Shown here: positions 54,292 through 63,987 of the stretch, one piece after another
How the letters are laid out: each line of letters begins with the position of its first letter
Numbering within the stretch: position 1 is the first letter of the stretch
NCBI GenBank assembly: GCA_048263775.1
Contig: JBLXDU010000006.1
Location: forward strand, 186,001 to 250,000
Length of the DNA: 64,000 nucleotides
Source: UBA1479 sp048263775
GTDB lineage: Bacteria > Pseudomonadota > Alphaproteobacteria > Rhodospirillales > Casp-alpha2
Direction of reading: 5' to 3'
Notes under the pieces: model-generated
The model's database searches: none
Seen by the model: the letters and a program-made list of their open reading frames with translations, nothing else
Told to the model about the DNA's origin: nothing
Translations under genes and position numbers: made by a program

Positions 54292-55806
54292 CTATCCCGC
54301 GAACTTCACGGCCTCTTCGGCCGCGCGGATCAGGGCGCGGGATTTGTTGATGCTTTCCTGATATTCCCCCTCGGGGCTGGAATCATGGACCACGCCGCCG
54401 CCGGCCTGGACGTACATGGTGTCGTCCTTGACCACGGCCGTGCGCAGCGCGATGCAGCTGTCCATGTCGCCGTCGGCGCCGAAATAGCCGATACAGCCGG
54501 CGTAGACGCCCCGTCGCACGTTCTCAAGCTCGTCGATGATCTCCATGGCGCGGACCTTGGGTGCGCCGGACACGGTGCCCGCCGGGAAGCCCGCGTACAG
54601 GGCGTCCAGCGCGTCCAGATCCGGCTTCAGCTTGCCTTCCACGTTGGAGACGATGTGCATGACGTGGGAATAGTTCTCGATATTGAATTGTTCGGTCACC
54701 GTCACCGTGCCCGTTTCCGCCACCCGGCCGACATCGTTGCGGCCCAGATCCAGCAGCATCAGGTGTTCGGCCAGCTCCTTCGGGTCGGTCAGCAGGTCGT
54801 TGGCCAGTTCCTGATCCTCGGCCGCGTCCTTGCCGCGCCGCCGCGTACCGGCGATGGGCCGGATGGTGACCTTGCCCTCGCGCACGCGGACCAGGATTTC
54901 CGGGCTTGACCCGACGATGGCGAAGCCGCCGAAATCCAGGAAGAACAGGAACGGCGAGGGATTAAGCCGCCGAAGGGCCCGGTAAAGTGCGAAGGGCGGG
55001 TAGGGGAAGGGAACGGAAAAACGCTGCGACAGGACGACCTGAAATACGTCGCCGGCCTTGATGTATTCCTTGCCCTTTTCGACCATGGCGTGGAATTCGC
55101 CCTGGGTCATGTTGGACGCGGGGGAAAGGTCCGGCACGTCGCTTTCCGGGTGGGCGCGCGCGGCCTCGGGCAAGGGGGTGTCGAAATCACCGACGATGCG
55201 GCGCAGCCGCTCCACGGCGATGCCGTAGGCGTTCTGCGCATCCACGCCGTCCCGGGGCCAGATGGGCGTGAACACGGAAATCACGTCCTTGATGGTATCG
55301 AATACGGCCATCACGGTCGGGCGGATGAACACGCCGTCGGGGATACCCAGGGTGTCCGGGTTGCCGTCGGGAATGTCTTCGACCAGACGCACCGTATCGT
55401 AGGAGGCATAGCCGACCAGCCCGGCGCTCATGGGCGGCAGGCCTTCCGGCAGGTCGATGCGGGATTCTGCGACCAGCGAGCGCAGCGACGCGATGGTCCC
55501 TTCGGTCTCGGCAACCGGGCAGGGGGTGAAGGCGTCGATATCGTCCAGGGCGTCGCGGTTGATTTCCGCCGTATTGCCCTGGCAGCGCCAGATCAGGTCC
55601 GGATCCAGGCCGATGAACGAATAGCGGCCGCGCACGGCGCCGCCCTCGACACTTTCGAGAACGAAGCTGTAGGGCTTGCCGCGCGCCAGCTTGAGGAACG
55701 CCGACACGGGCGTTTCCACGTCCGCGACCAGTGATGTCCAGAGAACCTGCGGTTCTCCACGCTCGTAAGCCGCGGCAAAACCGTCAAATGCGGGTTCGAT
55801 CTTCAT
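54292..55806 (-). CDS. trpE: anthranilate synthase component I
   Basis: TrpE converts chorismate to anthranilate with ammonia from TrpG. The protein has 504 residues. The N-terminal part has GRYSFIGLDPD; the chorismate-binding part has GDVFQVVLSQRF, IVGSSPEILVRV, PIAGTRRRG and GTVSGAPKVRAMEII. PabB is less likely given the context. It starts 25 bp after the end of the PpiD-like gene on the same strand and is probably cotranscribed with it. Confidence 0.95.
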   Translation of the reverse strand: MKIEPAFDGFAAAYERGEPQVLWTSLVADVETPVSAFLKLARGKPYSFVLESVEGGAVRGRYSFIGLDPDLIWRCQGNTAEINRDALDDIDAFTPCPVAETEGTIASLRSLVAESRIDLPEGLPPMSAGLVGYASYDTVRLVEDIPDGNPDTLGIPDGVFIRPTVMAVFDTIKDVISVFTPIWPRDGVDAQNAYGIAVERLRRIVGDFDTPLPEAARAHPESDVPDLSPASNMTQGEFHAMVEKGKEYIKAGDVFQVVLSQRFSVPFPYPPFALYRALRRLNPSPFLFFLDFGGFAIVGSSPEILVRVREGKVTIRPIAGTRRRGKDAAEDQELANDLLTDPKELAEHLMLLDLGRNDVGRVAETGTVTVTEQFNIENYSHVMHIVSNVEGKLKPDLDALDALYAGFPAGTVSGAPKVRAMEIIDELENVRRGVYAGCIGYFGADGDMDSCIALRTAVVKDDTMYVQAGGGVVHDSSPEGEYQESINKSRALIRAAEEAVKFAG

Positions 55807-55831
55807 GGATCCGCGCGTCCGACCGGCCGGT

Positions 55832-57760
55832 CTAGTTGGCCGCGGCCGGCGTCGCGCCGGGGTTCAGGATCTGGTTCAGAACGTCCTGATGGACGGTCAC
55901 GCCCAGGTCCTTACGCAAAGCCCCCGCCAATTGCGTGACCAAGTCATCCTTCAGAACCGACGCCAGTTCCTGGCGCATCGTGTCGACGCCGGTTTTATCG
56001 GCGGCCGGGTCGGCCTGGGTGATGGATTTCAGGCGGGCGATGAAGTAGCCGCCATCGGCACGGGTTACTTTGGCCTCGCCCATGTTCAGGGTGAAGATAT
56101 CCTGCAACACCTGACCGGGAAGGTCCGACTGGCTGCGTGCCAAATAGCGTTTCAGGGCCTTGGTTTCCGCATAGGCGACCCCCGCATCGGCGGCGACGGC
56201 CTTGGCATCCTCGACCGTTTTCAGGCGTTCGGCCAACTGCTTGGCAAAGGCCAGGGCGGCGTCGCGCTTGCGTTCGGCCATGACGGCATCCTTGACCTGA
56301 TCCTTGACCGTCTCGAAGGGGCGCACCGCCGGCTTGGTCACCTTGTCCACGCGCAGCACGAAAAAGGCATCTTCACCCATTTCACGAAGGGTGGAGTCGG
56401 CTCCTTCCTCAGTCTCAAAAGCGGAGGCGACGATGGCCTGGGCATTTTCCGGCAGGCCCGCCGCCGGCTTGCCGTCGAGGCCGTTACCGGTGGAATCCAG
56501 GGCGGCGATCTTCACCGCCTTGATGTTCATGGCTTCGGCCACCGCTTCGATGGAAAGGCCTTTGCCCAGGTCATCTTCCATGCGGTTGACCTGGGTGTAA
56601 AGCGCATCAATGGCGCGTTCATGGGCGATCGTGGCGCGCAGCTTTTCCTTGACCTCATCCAGGGTGGCGACGTGGGCGAGGGTGATCTCGCGCACCTTGA
56701 CAATGTAGAACCCGATCCCGCCGGGGCCGGGCAGGGGCGCCGTTACGCCGCCCGCAGGTGTTGCGAAGGCCGCATCGGCAATTTCCGCCAGGACCTCGTC
56801 ACGGGCCACGGTGCCCAGGTCCATGCCGGCTTCGTCCATGCCGGCGAATTCCTTGGCGACATCGACGAAGGCCCGCCCTTCGGACAGCGCCTTGGCCGCT
56901 TTGTCGGCGGCCGCCTGATCGGGCAGAACCATCTGCGACAAGGCACGTTTTTCCGGCGTGCCCAAGGTTTCGGCCTGTTCCTTGAAGGCCTTTTCCACAT
57001 CGGCATCGGTCACGGCGGCGGCATCGGTCAGGTCTTTTGCGCTGAGCACGGCCAAGGTCACGGCACGGTATTCCGGCGCGGTGAAGGAGGCCGGATTGGC
57101 CTTGTGATAGGCGCGAAGTTCAAGTTCGGTCGGCTCGGTCGTGATCTGCGCCGCCGCGTCGGTCACGAACAGGGTTTCCGCGCTGCGGGTTTCTTCGCGG
57201 TAGCGATAGAAGGTTTCGGCCAGCACCTCAGGCGCCACGACACCGGCCTCGACCGTGTCGAGCAACTGGCCGCGGGCCAGTTCACGGCGCGCGCGTTCCA
57301 GGAATTCCTGTTCGGTCAGGCCGAACTGGTAGAGCATGTTCTGGAACTTCTGGCGGTCGAAGCCGCCGGCGCCCAGGTTGCTGCGGAACGCGTTGGAGGC
57401 GCGCACGGCATCGCGCACGATGTTGTCGGACACGGCGATGTCCATGTCATGAGCGGCCTTGGTCAGCAGGATATCGTTGATCAATTGGCCCAACACTGAT
57501 TGCGGCAGGCCCAGAAGGCGCGCCGTTTCCGGCGTCAGTTGGCCGGCGAACCGGGGATTGAGCCGCGCCATCTCGCGGCGAACCTCGTTTTCCACGTCGC
57601 GGCGCGACAATTCCTTGCCGGCAACCTCGGCGACGGGCTGGTCGTCGGGACGGAACTGGACCATGTCTCCGATGCCCCAGGCGCCGAAACTGATGACGAG
57701 CAGGCCGAGGATGATCTTGACGACGAGTGAGCCGGTCTTTTCGCGAATTTGACGGAGCAT
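55832..57760 (-). CDS. ppiD: SurA/PpiD-type peptidylprolyl isomerase, membrane-anchored
   Basis: This is a periplasmic folding factor fixed to the inner membrane. The protein has 642 residues: one N-terminal helix (about residues 12-32, VVKIILGLLVISFGAWGIGD), a SurA_N-like chaperone region, and a parvulin-like PPIase region (about 250-370) that is poorly conserved. The C-terminal part contains a second chaperone-like segment. AAGGA lies 7-11 nt before the ATG. It is the first gene of the ppiD-trpE pair. Confidence 0.88.
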   Translation of the reverse strand: MLRQIREKTGSLVVKIILGLLVISFGAWGIGDMVQFRPDDQPVAEVAGKELSRRDVENEVRREMARLNPRFAGQLTPETARLLGLPQSVLGQLINDILLTKAAHDMDIAVSDNIVRDAVRASNAFRSNLGAGGFDRQKFQNMLYQFGLTEQEFLERARRELARGQLLDTVEAGVVAPEVLAETFYRYREETRSAETLFVTDAAAQITTEPTELELRAYHKANPASFTAPEYRAVTLAVLSAKDLTDAAAVTDADVEKAFKEQAETLGTPEKRALSQMVLPDQAAADKAAKALSEGRAFVDVAKEFAGMDEAGMDLGTVARDEVLAEIADAAFATPAGGVTAPLPGPGGIGFYIVKVREITLAHVATLDEVKEKLRATIAHERAIDALYTQVNRMEDDLGKGLSIEAVAEAMNIKAVKIAALDSTGNGLDGKPAAGLPENAQAIVASAFETEEGADSTLREMGEDAFFVLRVDKVTKPAVRPFETVKDQVKDAVMAERKRDAALAFAKQLAERLKTVEDAKAVAADAGVAYAETKALKRYLARSQSDLPGQVLQDIFTLNMGEAKVTRADGGYFIARLKSITQADPAADKTGVDTMRQELASVLKDDLVTQLAGALRKDLGVTVHQDVLNQILNPGATPAAAN

Positions 57761-57802
57761 GGAAAATCCTTCTGGGTTGCGCCCTTCTCCTTGGGGCGGC
57801 GC

Positions 57803-57831
57803 ATCATAGAGGGGGCACGGAACGCCCGCAA
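57803..57831 (-). promoter_or_regulatory. promoter for ppiD-trpE
   Basis: On the minus strand TTGCGG (57831-57826) is followed after exactly 17 nt by TATGAT (57808-57803). Transcription would start near 57796, giving a leader of about 36 nt. The -10 matches the consensus at five of six positions and the -35 at three or four. Confidence 0.6.
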
Positions 57832-57953
57832 CACCACTTGGACGCCGATTGCGGCGCTATTCGGGCGGCTTGTCGATTGGCTTGCCGGGGGGCCTGTGTT
57901 AGAGGAGGCGCAGCAAGAGAAACCATCCGATACATCCAATACATAGGTGTGAC

Positions 57954-58721
57954 ATGAGCCAAGGGCGGACGCCGCTGATCGCGGGCAACTGGAAAATGAA
58001 CGGCGGACTGGACGAGGTCGATTCCCTGGCCGGCGAACTGGCCCGGCGCATGACCGCACTGGACGGGCCGCCCGCCTTCGACATGGCGCTGTGCCCGCCG
58101 TTTCCGCTGCTGCCCATGATCGCCGCCCGAATCGAGGAAAGCGGCCTGGCGTTGGGCGCCCAGGATTGTCATGGCAAAGAGCAGGGGGCCCATACGGGCG
58201 ACGTCAGCGCGACTCTGCTGGCCCAGGTCGGCTGCAGCTTCGTCATCGTCGGCCATTCTGAGCGGCGCACGGACCATCATGAAACCGACGCCCAGGTTGT
58301 GGAAAAGGCCCGGGCGGCGCAAGCGGCGGGGCTGTGCGCCATCGTCTGCGTCGGTGAGACCGAAGCCGAACGCGACGCCGGCCGCGCCGCCGAGGTCGTG
58401 GTCGGCCAGGTCGCGGGCTCCGTCCCGGAAGGTTCGAACCCGGATAATCTGGTCATCGCCTACGAGCCCGTGTGGGCGATCGGCACGGGCAAAACCGCGA
58501 CGCCCGAGGATGCCCAGGAAATGCATGCGGCGATCCGCGCATCGCTGGCCGATCGGTTCGATGCGGACGTGGCGGCCGGGGTGCGTATTCTCTATGGCGG
58601 ATCGATGAAACCAGGCAACGCGGCGGAGCTTCTGGCCCTGGCCGACGTCGACGGCGGGTTGATCGGCGGGGCCGCACTGAAGGCCGATGATTTCTGGGCG
58701 ATTGCCGAGGCCGTGGCGTAA
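57954..58721 (+). CDS. tpiA: triosephosphate isomerase
   Basis: The enzyme interconverts dihydroxyacetone phosphate and glyceraldehyde 3-phosphate. The protein has 255 residues. Lys14 (GNWKMNG), the His in VIVGHSERR and the Glu in YEPVWAIGTG form the active site; GGSMKPGNAAEL binds phosphate. It is divergent from the ppiD gene and followed by secG. Confidence 0.97.
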   Translation: MSQGRTPLIAGNWKMNGGLDEVDSLAGELARRMTALDGPPAFDMALCPPFPLLPMIAARIEESGLALGAQDCHGKEQGAHTGDVSATLLAQVGCSFVIVGHSERRTDHHETDAQVVEKARAAQAAGLCAIVCVGETEAERDAGRAAEVVVGQVAGSVPEGSNPDNLVIAYEPVWAIGTGKTATPEDAQEMHAAIRASLADRFDADVAAGVRILYGGSMKPGNAAELLALADVDGGLIGGAALKADDFWAIAEAVA

Positions 58722-58830
58722 GCGCGCAAAACGCCCTGGTAATCGGTCTTGCAACGCAGTAAAACGCGGCCCAACTGATTGGGGTCAGTGCGCGGGGCGA
58801 CTGCGCACGGCCCGTTTGGAAGGAAGTTCG

Positions 58831-59163
58831 ATGCAAAACGTGATCCTGGTCATTCACCTGCTGCTGGCCATCGGCCTCGTCGGCGTGGTGCTGTTGCAGC
58901 GCTCCGAAGGCGGCGGCCTGGGCATTGGCGGCAGCGGCGGTGGCGGCGGCATGGGCGGTTTCATGACCGGGCGCGCCACGGCGGACCTGTTGACCCGCAC
59001 CACGGCGATCCTGGCGACCGCGTTTATGATCACCTCGCTTGTGCTGGCGATCATCGCTGCCCACGACCGTAAGGCGGCGACGGGGTCGATTCTCGACCAG
59101 CCGGCCCAGACGGCGCCCGCGTCGAGCGAACCTGCGGCCCCTGCAGCCCCGATTGCCAAGTAG
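58831..59163 (+). CDS. secG: preprotein translocase subunit SecG
   Basis: SecG is a small SecYEG translocon subunit that aids protein export. The protein has 110 residues with two membrane helices (about 3-19 and 54-73) separated by a glycine-rich loop (GGGLGIGGSGGGGGMGG). The C-terminal tail is rich in Ala, Pro and Ser. GGAAGGAAG precedes the ATG at 58831; the longer frame has no homology. An intrinsic terminator follows. Confidence 0.94.
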   Translation: MQNVILVIHLLLAIGLVGVVLLQRSEGGGLGIGGSGGGGGMGGFMTGRATADLLTRTTAILATAFMITSLVLAIIAAHDRKAATGSILDQPAQTAPASSEPAAPAAPIAK

Positions 59164-59202
59164 GGAAATGGCAGGAATCCGCGACTCCCGGAACATCGAT
59201 CA

Positions 59203-59234
59203 GAGGCGGGGAATTTCCCGCCTCTTTTCTTTTT
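59203..59234 (+). terminator. intrinsic terminator after secG
   Basis: GAGGCGGG pairs with CCCGCCTC (8 bp, 6-nt loop), followed by TTTTCTTTTT. This is a textbook Rho-independent terminator. It separates secG from pyrG, which then needs its own promoter in the 33 bp that follow, or depends on readthrough. Confidence 0.9.
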
Positions 59235-59267
59235 GCCCCACCAACCGTCAGTGTATTGTGTAGGCCC

Positions 59268-60896
59268 ATGACGCGGTTCATCTTCATCACCGGCGGCGTG
59301 GTCTCTTCCCTCGGAAAAGGACTGGCATCGGCGGCTCTCGGGGCCTTGCTGCAGGCGAACGGATTCAAGGTCCGTTTGCGCAAGCTGGATCCCTATCTGA
59401 ACGTTGATCCAGGGACCATGAGCCCCTATCAGCACGGCGAGGTCTATGTCACCGACGACGGGGCAGAGACAGACCTCGACCTTGGCCATTACGAGCGCTT
59501 CACGGGTGTCGCCTCACGCCAGTCCGACAACGTGACCACGGGCCGTATCTATTCGGACGTGATCGCCAAGGAACGGCGCGGCGACTATCTGGGGGCCACC
59601 ATCCAGGTCATTCCCCACGTCACCGATGCCATCAAGAACTTCGTGACCTCGAACCTGGAGGATGAAGATTTCATCCTGTGCGAGATCGGCGGCACCGTCG
59701 GCGACATCGAAGGCCTGCCGTTCCTGGAGGCCATTCGTCAGCTGCGCAACGACCTGGGCCGCGACCGCACGATGTACATGCATCTGACGCTGCTGCCCTA
59801 TATCCCGACGGCGGGCGAATTGAAGACCAAGCCGACACAGCACTCCGTGAAGGAACTGCTGAGTGTCGGGATTCAGCCGGATGTGCTGTTGTGCCGCGCC
59901 GACCGGCCGCTGCCCGAGGGCGAGCGCAAGAAGATTTCTCTGTTCTGCAACGTGGACGAGCGCGACGTCATCCCGGCACTGGACGTGGATACCATCTACC
60001 GGGTGCCGCTGGCCTACCACGCGGAAGGCCTGGATGCCTCCGTCTACCGCCATTTCAATATCGAGACGGGGGAGCCGGACCTTAGCCGTTGGGAGACCAT
60101 CGCCGAGACCGCGATCCGGCCCGAGGGCGAGGTGTCAATCGCCGTGGTCGGCAAGTACACGGTGCTGCCCGATGCCTACAAATCCCTGATCGAGGCGCTG
60201 ACACACGGCGGAATCGCCAACAACGTCAAGGTCAACATCAAGTGGATTGAATCCGAAATTTTCGAGACCGAAAGCGAAGCCCTGCATACCCTTGAGGACG
60301 TGCACGGTGTGCTGGTCCCGGGCGGCTTCGGTGAGCGCGGCTCGGAAGGCAAGATTTCCGCCGTCACCTTCGCGCGGGAGCGCGGCGTTCCTTATTTCGG
60401 CATCTGCTTCGGCATGCAGATGGCGGTGGTCGAGGCGGCGCGTAACCTGGCCGGCATCAAGGGGGCGAGTTCGACCGAATTCGGCGAGGCCAAGGAGCCG
60501 GTCGTCGGTCTGCTGACCGAATGGATGAACGGCAACCAGCTGGAACAGCGCAAGTTGGGCGGCAACCTGGGCGGCACCATGCGGCTCGGCGCCTTTCCTT
60601 GCACCCTGCAGGACGGCTCGCGCGTTCGCGAAATCTATGCCGAACAGGACATTTCCGAACGTCACCGCCACCGCTACGAGGTCAATACGGAATATCGTCC
60701 GCGGCTGGAGGCGGCCGGCCTCAAGTTCACCGGCATGTCGCCCGACGGTCTGCTGCCGGAAATCGTTGAAATCCCCGATCATCCGTGGTTCATCGGGGTG
60801 CAGTTCCACCCGGAGCTGAAATCGAAACCGTTCGAGCCGCACCCGCTGTTCACGTCGTTCATCGACGCGGCGGTCAAGCAGGCCAGATTGGTTTAA
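59268..60896 (+). CDS. pyrG: CTP synthase
   Basis: PyrG makes CTP from UTP, ATP and glutamine. The protein has 542 residues. The synthetase domain starts FIFITGGVVSSLGKGL; the glutaminase domain has the nucleophile in YFGICFGMQMAVVE and the catalytic His/Glu in VQFHPELKS. The ATG at 59268 is chosen; it has only a weak TAGG upstream. It lies after a strong terminator, 33 bp downstream. Confidence 0.97.
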   Translation: MTRFIFITGGVVSSLGKGLASAALGALLQANGFKVRLRKLDPYLNVDPGTMSPYQHGEVYVTDDGAETDLDLGHYERFTGVASRQSDNVTTGRIYSDVIAKERRGDYLGATIQVIPHVTDAIKNFVTSNLEDEDFILCEIGGTVGDIEGLPFLEAIRQLRNDLGRDRTMYMHLTLLPYIPTAGELKTKPTQHSVKELLSVGIQPDVLLCRADRPLPEGERKKISLFCNVDERDVIPALDVDTIYRVPLAYHAEGLDASVYRHFNIETGEPDLSRWETIAETAIRPEGEVSIAVVGKYTVLPDAYKSLIEALTHGGIANNVKVNIKWIESEIFETESEALHTLEDVHGVLVPGGFGERGSEGKISAVTFARERGVPYFGICFGMQMAVVEAARNLAGIKGASSTEFGEAKEPVVGLLTEWMNGNQLEQRKLGGNLGGTMRLGAFPCTLQDGSRVREIYAEQDISERHRHRYEVNTEYRPRLEAAGLKFTGMSPDGLLPEIVEIPDHPWFIGVQFHPELKSKPFEPHPLFTSFIDAAVKQARLV

Positions 60897-60936
60897 ACAA
60901 CACCTGGTCTAAGTCAGCCTTTTTAAGGAAACGCCC

Positions 60937-61773
60937 TTGTCCTCTTCGATCACCGTCGGCGACCTGACCATCGGCAACGGCCTGCCGCTTGTGCTGATCG
61001 CCGGGCCCTGCGCGATGGAAAGCCAGAACCACGCGTTGGACATGGCGGGTGCCTTGAAGGAAATGACCGACAAGCTTGGCATGGGGCTGATCTACAAGAC
61101 GTCCTTCGACAAGGCCAACCGGACCAGTGCCAACAGCCCGCGCGGCATGGGCCTGGACAAGGCCTTGCCCGTGTTCGAGGCGGTGAAGAAACAGATCGGC
61201 TGCCCTGTACTGACCGATGTGCACGACGCCGGGCAATGCGCCGAGGCCGCGACCGTGGTCGACGTGCTGCAAATTCCGGCCTTTCTGTGCCGCCAGACGG
61301 ACCTATTGCTCGCCGCCGGCGAGACGGGGGCCGCGATCAACGTGAAAAAGGGCCAATTTCTGGCCCCCTGGGACATGCAGAACGTGGTCGACAAGATCAA
61401 ATCGACGGGCAATCAGCGCGTCATGGTTTGTGAGCGGGGGGCGAGCTTCGGCTACAATACCCTGGTATCCGACATGCGCGCCCTGCCGGTGCTGGCCAAG
61501 ACCGGCTGCCCCGTTGTGTTCGACGCCACCCATTCCGTACAGCAGCCGGGCGGGCAGGGCACCACGTCCGGCGGGCAGCGGGAATTCGCGCCCGTGCTGG
61601 CCCGCGCCGCCGTGGCCGTGGGTGTCGCCGCCGTATTCATGGAAACCCACGAGGACCCGGACAGTGCACCGTCCGACGGGCCCAACATGATTCATCTAAC
61701 CGACATGCCCGGCGTGCTAGAAACGCTCGCGGCGTTCGACCGGCTGGCCAAGGCCCATCCGGTTTCCCTATAA
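60937..61773 (+). CDS. kdsA: 3-deoxy-8-phosphooctulonate synthase (KDO-8-P synthase)
   Basis: KdsA condenses PEP and arabinose 5-phosphate to KDO-8-P for the LPS inner core. The protein has 278 residues. IAGPCAMESQNHALDMA, KTSFDKANRTS, VLTDVHDAGQ and VMVCERGASFGYNTLVSDM are family motifs. The start is TTG at 60937, with TAAGGAAA before it. It follows pyrG as in many Proteobacteria. Confidence 0.96.
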   Translation: MSSSITVGDLTIGNGLPLVLIAGPCAMESQNHALDMAGALKEMTDKLGMGLIYKTSFDKANRTSANSPRGMGLDKALPVFEAVKKQIGCPVLTDVHDAGQCAEAATVVDVLQIPAFLCRQTDLLLAAGETGAAINVKKGQFLAPWDMQNVVDKIKSTGNQRVMVCERGASFGYNTLVSDMRALPVLAKTGCPVVFDATHSVQQPGGQGTTSGGQREFAPVLARAAVAVGVAAVFMETHEDPDSAPSDGPNMIHLTDMPGVLETLAAFDRLAKAHPVSL

Positions 61774-61832
61774 CGCCCCGATCCTGATACCCCACCAGAC
61801 GGCCCAGCGGGCCGACCTGACCGGAGAGAGAC

Positions 61833-63107
61833 ATGACTGCCATCATCGACGTATTCGCCCGTGAAATCCTCGACTCCCGCGGCAATCCCACCGTGGAAGT
61901 GGACGTGACCTTGGAATCGGGTGTGCTCGGCCGCGCCGCCGTGCCGTCGGGGGCTTCGACCGGTGCCCATGAGGCCGTGGAACTGCGCGACGGCGACGAT
62001 GCGCGCTACCTGGGCAAGGGCGTGTTGGCCGCCGTCGACGCCGTGAACGGCGAAATCTGTGATGCCCTGGCCGGTGCGGATGTCGAGGATCAGCTGTTCA
62101 TCGACAATGTGATGATCGAGCTGGACGGCACGCCCAACAAGGCGCGGCTCGGCGCCAACGCGATCCTGGGCGTCAGCCTGGCGGCCGCCAAGGCAGCGGC
62201 GGAGGAGGCGGGCCTGCCGCTGTACCGCTATGTCGGCGGCGCCTTCGCCCGTGATTTGCCGGTGCCGATGATGAACATCATCAACGGCGGCGCCCATGCG
62301 GATAATCCCATTGATTTCCAGGAATTCATGATCATGCCCGTGGGCGCGGACGATTTCCCCGACGCTCTGCGCATGGGGGCCGAGGTGTTCCATACCCTCA
62401 AGAAAGGCCTGGCCAAGGCGGGACACGCCACCAACGTGGGTGACGAAGGCGGCTTCGCGCCGAACCTGAGCAGCTCTGAAGAAGCGCTCGACTTCATCAT
62501 GAAGGCCATTGCCGACGCCGGCTATGCGCCGGGCGAGGACGTGGTCCTGGCCCTCGACAGTGCGTCGACCGAATTCTACCGCGACGGCAAGTACGTCATG
62601 GACGGGATCGGCAAGACCCTGGGCGGCGACGAAATGGCGCGGCTTTACCAGGATCTCTGCGCCAATTACCCCATCAAGTCCATCGAGGACGGCATGGCGG
62701 AGGACGACTGGGACGGCTGGAAGGCCCTGACGGACGCCATCGGCGCCACGGTGCAGCTGGTCGGCGACGATCTGTTCGTGACCAACCCGGTGCGTCTGGC
62801 CGACGGAATCGAAAAGGGCGTCGCCAATTCGATCCTCATCAAGGTCAATCAGATCGGCACCCTGTCGGAAACCCTGCAGACGGTCGAGATGGCCCATAAG
62901 GCCGGCTATACGGCGGTGATTTCCCATCGCTCCGGCGAGACCGAGGACACCACGATCGCCGATATCGCCGTCGCCACCAACGCCGGGCAGATCAAGACCG
63001 GGTCGTTGTCGCGCTCCGATCGGCTGGCCAAGTACAACCAGTTGCTGCGCATCAACGAGGATCTGGGCCCGACGGCGCGGTACAACGGCGCCGCGCTGTT
63101 TGGATGA
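61833..63107 (+). CDS. eno: enolase
   Basis: Enolase converts 2-phosphoglycerate to PEP. The protein has 424 residues. Its marks are REILDSRGNPTVEVDV, GDEGGFAPNL, the metal aspartate in LALDSASTEFY, SIEDGMAEDDWDGW, and SHRSGETEDTTIADIAV (catalytic loop). A small CGGCCC/GGGCCG hairpin lies about 20 bp upstream of the ATG; GGAGAGAG is the ribosome-binding site. Confidence 0.97.
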   Translation: MTAIIDVFAREILDSRGNPTVEVDVTLESGVLGRAAVPSGASTGAHEAVELRDGDDARYLGKGVLAAVDAVNGEICDALAGADVEDQLFIDNVMIELDGTPNKARLGANAILGVSLAAAKAAAEEAGLPLYRYVGGAFARDLPVPMMNIINGGAHADNPIDFQEFMIMPVGADDFPDALRMGAEVFHTLKKGLAKAGHATNVGDEGGFAPNLSSSEEALDFIMKAIADAGYAPGEDVVLALDSASTEFYRDGKYVMDGIGKTLGGDEMARLYQDLCANYPIKSIEDGMAEDDWDGWKALTDAIGATVQLVGDDLFVTNPVRLADGIEKGVANSILIKVNQIGTLSETLQTVEMAHKAGYTAVISHRSGETEDTTIADIAVATNAGQIKTGSLSRSDRLAKYNQLLRINEDLGPTARYNGAALFG

Positions 63108-63249
63108 TCTGCGTTAACCTTTTCGGATTTCCAAAGTACTGGAAAACAAAGGAGTTTTCCGAGTCCTAACCGAAAATTAACCATCAATCCTTAGATTCGT
63201 ACATGCCGATTCGCGGAACCGGCATGGGGAATACTGGGGAATAAAAACG

Positions 63250-63576
63250 ATGGCGACGCGCTTTGCCTCTCTGAAGAAGAAACTGGCCACGGCCCTGGGA
63301 CCGACCCTGGGCATTCTGGCCTGCACCTATTTCGCTTATCACACCGTGCACGGCGACCGGGGCGTCACGTCCCTGATGCTGATGCAGGACAAGGTCGCCG
63401 AGGCGCAGATCCTGGCCGACGACCTGAAGGCGCAGCGCGACGAATGGGAGCACCGGGTCGAACTGCTCGGCTCGCAGTCCCTCGATCTCGACATGCTCGA
63501 GGAACGGGCCCGCGTCATGCTGAATGTCGGCTTCGACCGCGATTACGTCATCTTCTTTACCAAGACGGGGGGCTGA
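63250..63576 (+). CDS. ftsB: FtsB/DivIC-like septum formation initiator protein
   Basis: This 108-residue protein has one membrane helix (about residues 15-30) and a coiled-coil with LADDLKAQRDEWEHRV. The end includes DMLEERARVMLNVG. This is the layout of FtsB, part of the FtsQLB division complex, and the gene lies after eno as in many Proteobacteria. Sequence similarity in this family is weak, so the call rests on architecture and context. GGGGAATAA precedes the ATG. Confidence 0.85.
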   Translation: MATRFASLKKKLATALGPTLGILACTYFAYHTVHGDRGVTSLMLMQDKVAEAQILADDLKAQRDEWEHRVELLGSQSLDLDMLEERARVMLNVGFDRDYVIFFTKTGG

Positions 63577-63579
63577 GCC

Positions 63580-63987
63580 ATGGGATCGCTCGCGGAAACT
63601 CTGCGTCCGCCTTATTACGCGGCCGTCGTCACGCCGGTCGGCGGGGACGTCGACCTGCCGGGCCGTCTGACCATGGATGAATTGATTTCCCTGGCCCCGC
63701 GTCTCGACGGGTTTCTCGGTCTTGAGACCGGCCGCCTTGACGACGGCCGGGGGGCTGCCGTGTGTTATTGGAAAACACCGGCGGCGATCCAAAGCTGGAA
63801 AACCCGCGTGCTGGCGCAAATGATGGAAGAGGTGAGCCTGAAGAACCGGCGCATCGAGGACGCGTGCGCCATCGAGGTGACGCGCATCGTCAAACGCCTG
63901 TTCGGGCGCAAGACGCCGCTTTCCGTCGAAATCATGAGCACCATTGCGTCACCGCCTTTACCGGCGGTCGAACGGAGCGCCGCGTAA
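63580..63987 (+). CDS. possible antibiotic-biosynthesis-monooxygenase-fold (ABM) protein
   Basis: This 135-residue protein starts 3 bp after the ftsB gene. Residues 12-55 (YYAAVVTPVG, FLGLETGRLDDGRGAAVCYW and AIQSWK) resemble dimeric alpha-beta barrel proteins of the ABM family, in which a Trp follows the repeated strand-helix pattern. The C-terminal 60 residues do not match the usual ABM end, and catalytic residues are not visible. I call the fold tentatively and no function. Its stop overlaps the next start (TAATG), which suggests one operon. Confidence 0.55.
   Translation: MGSLAETLRPPYYAAVVTPVGGDVDLPGRLTMDELISLAPRLDGFLGLETGRLDDGRGAAVCYWKTPAAIQSWKTRVLAQMMEEVSLKNRRIEDACAIEVTRIVKRLFGRKTPLSVEIMSTIASPPLPAVERSAA

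Noticed and set aside
63141..63160. GGAAAAC/GTTTTCC hairpin after eno, considered as a terminator.
   Set aside because: The stem is AT-rich and short (7 bp) and no T run follows, so it is too weak to call.
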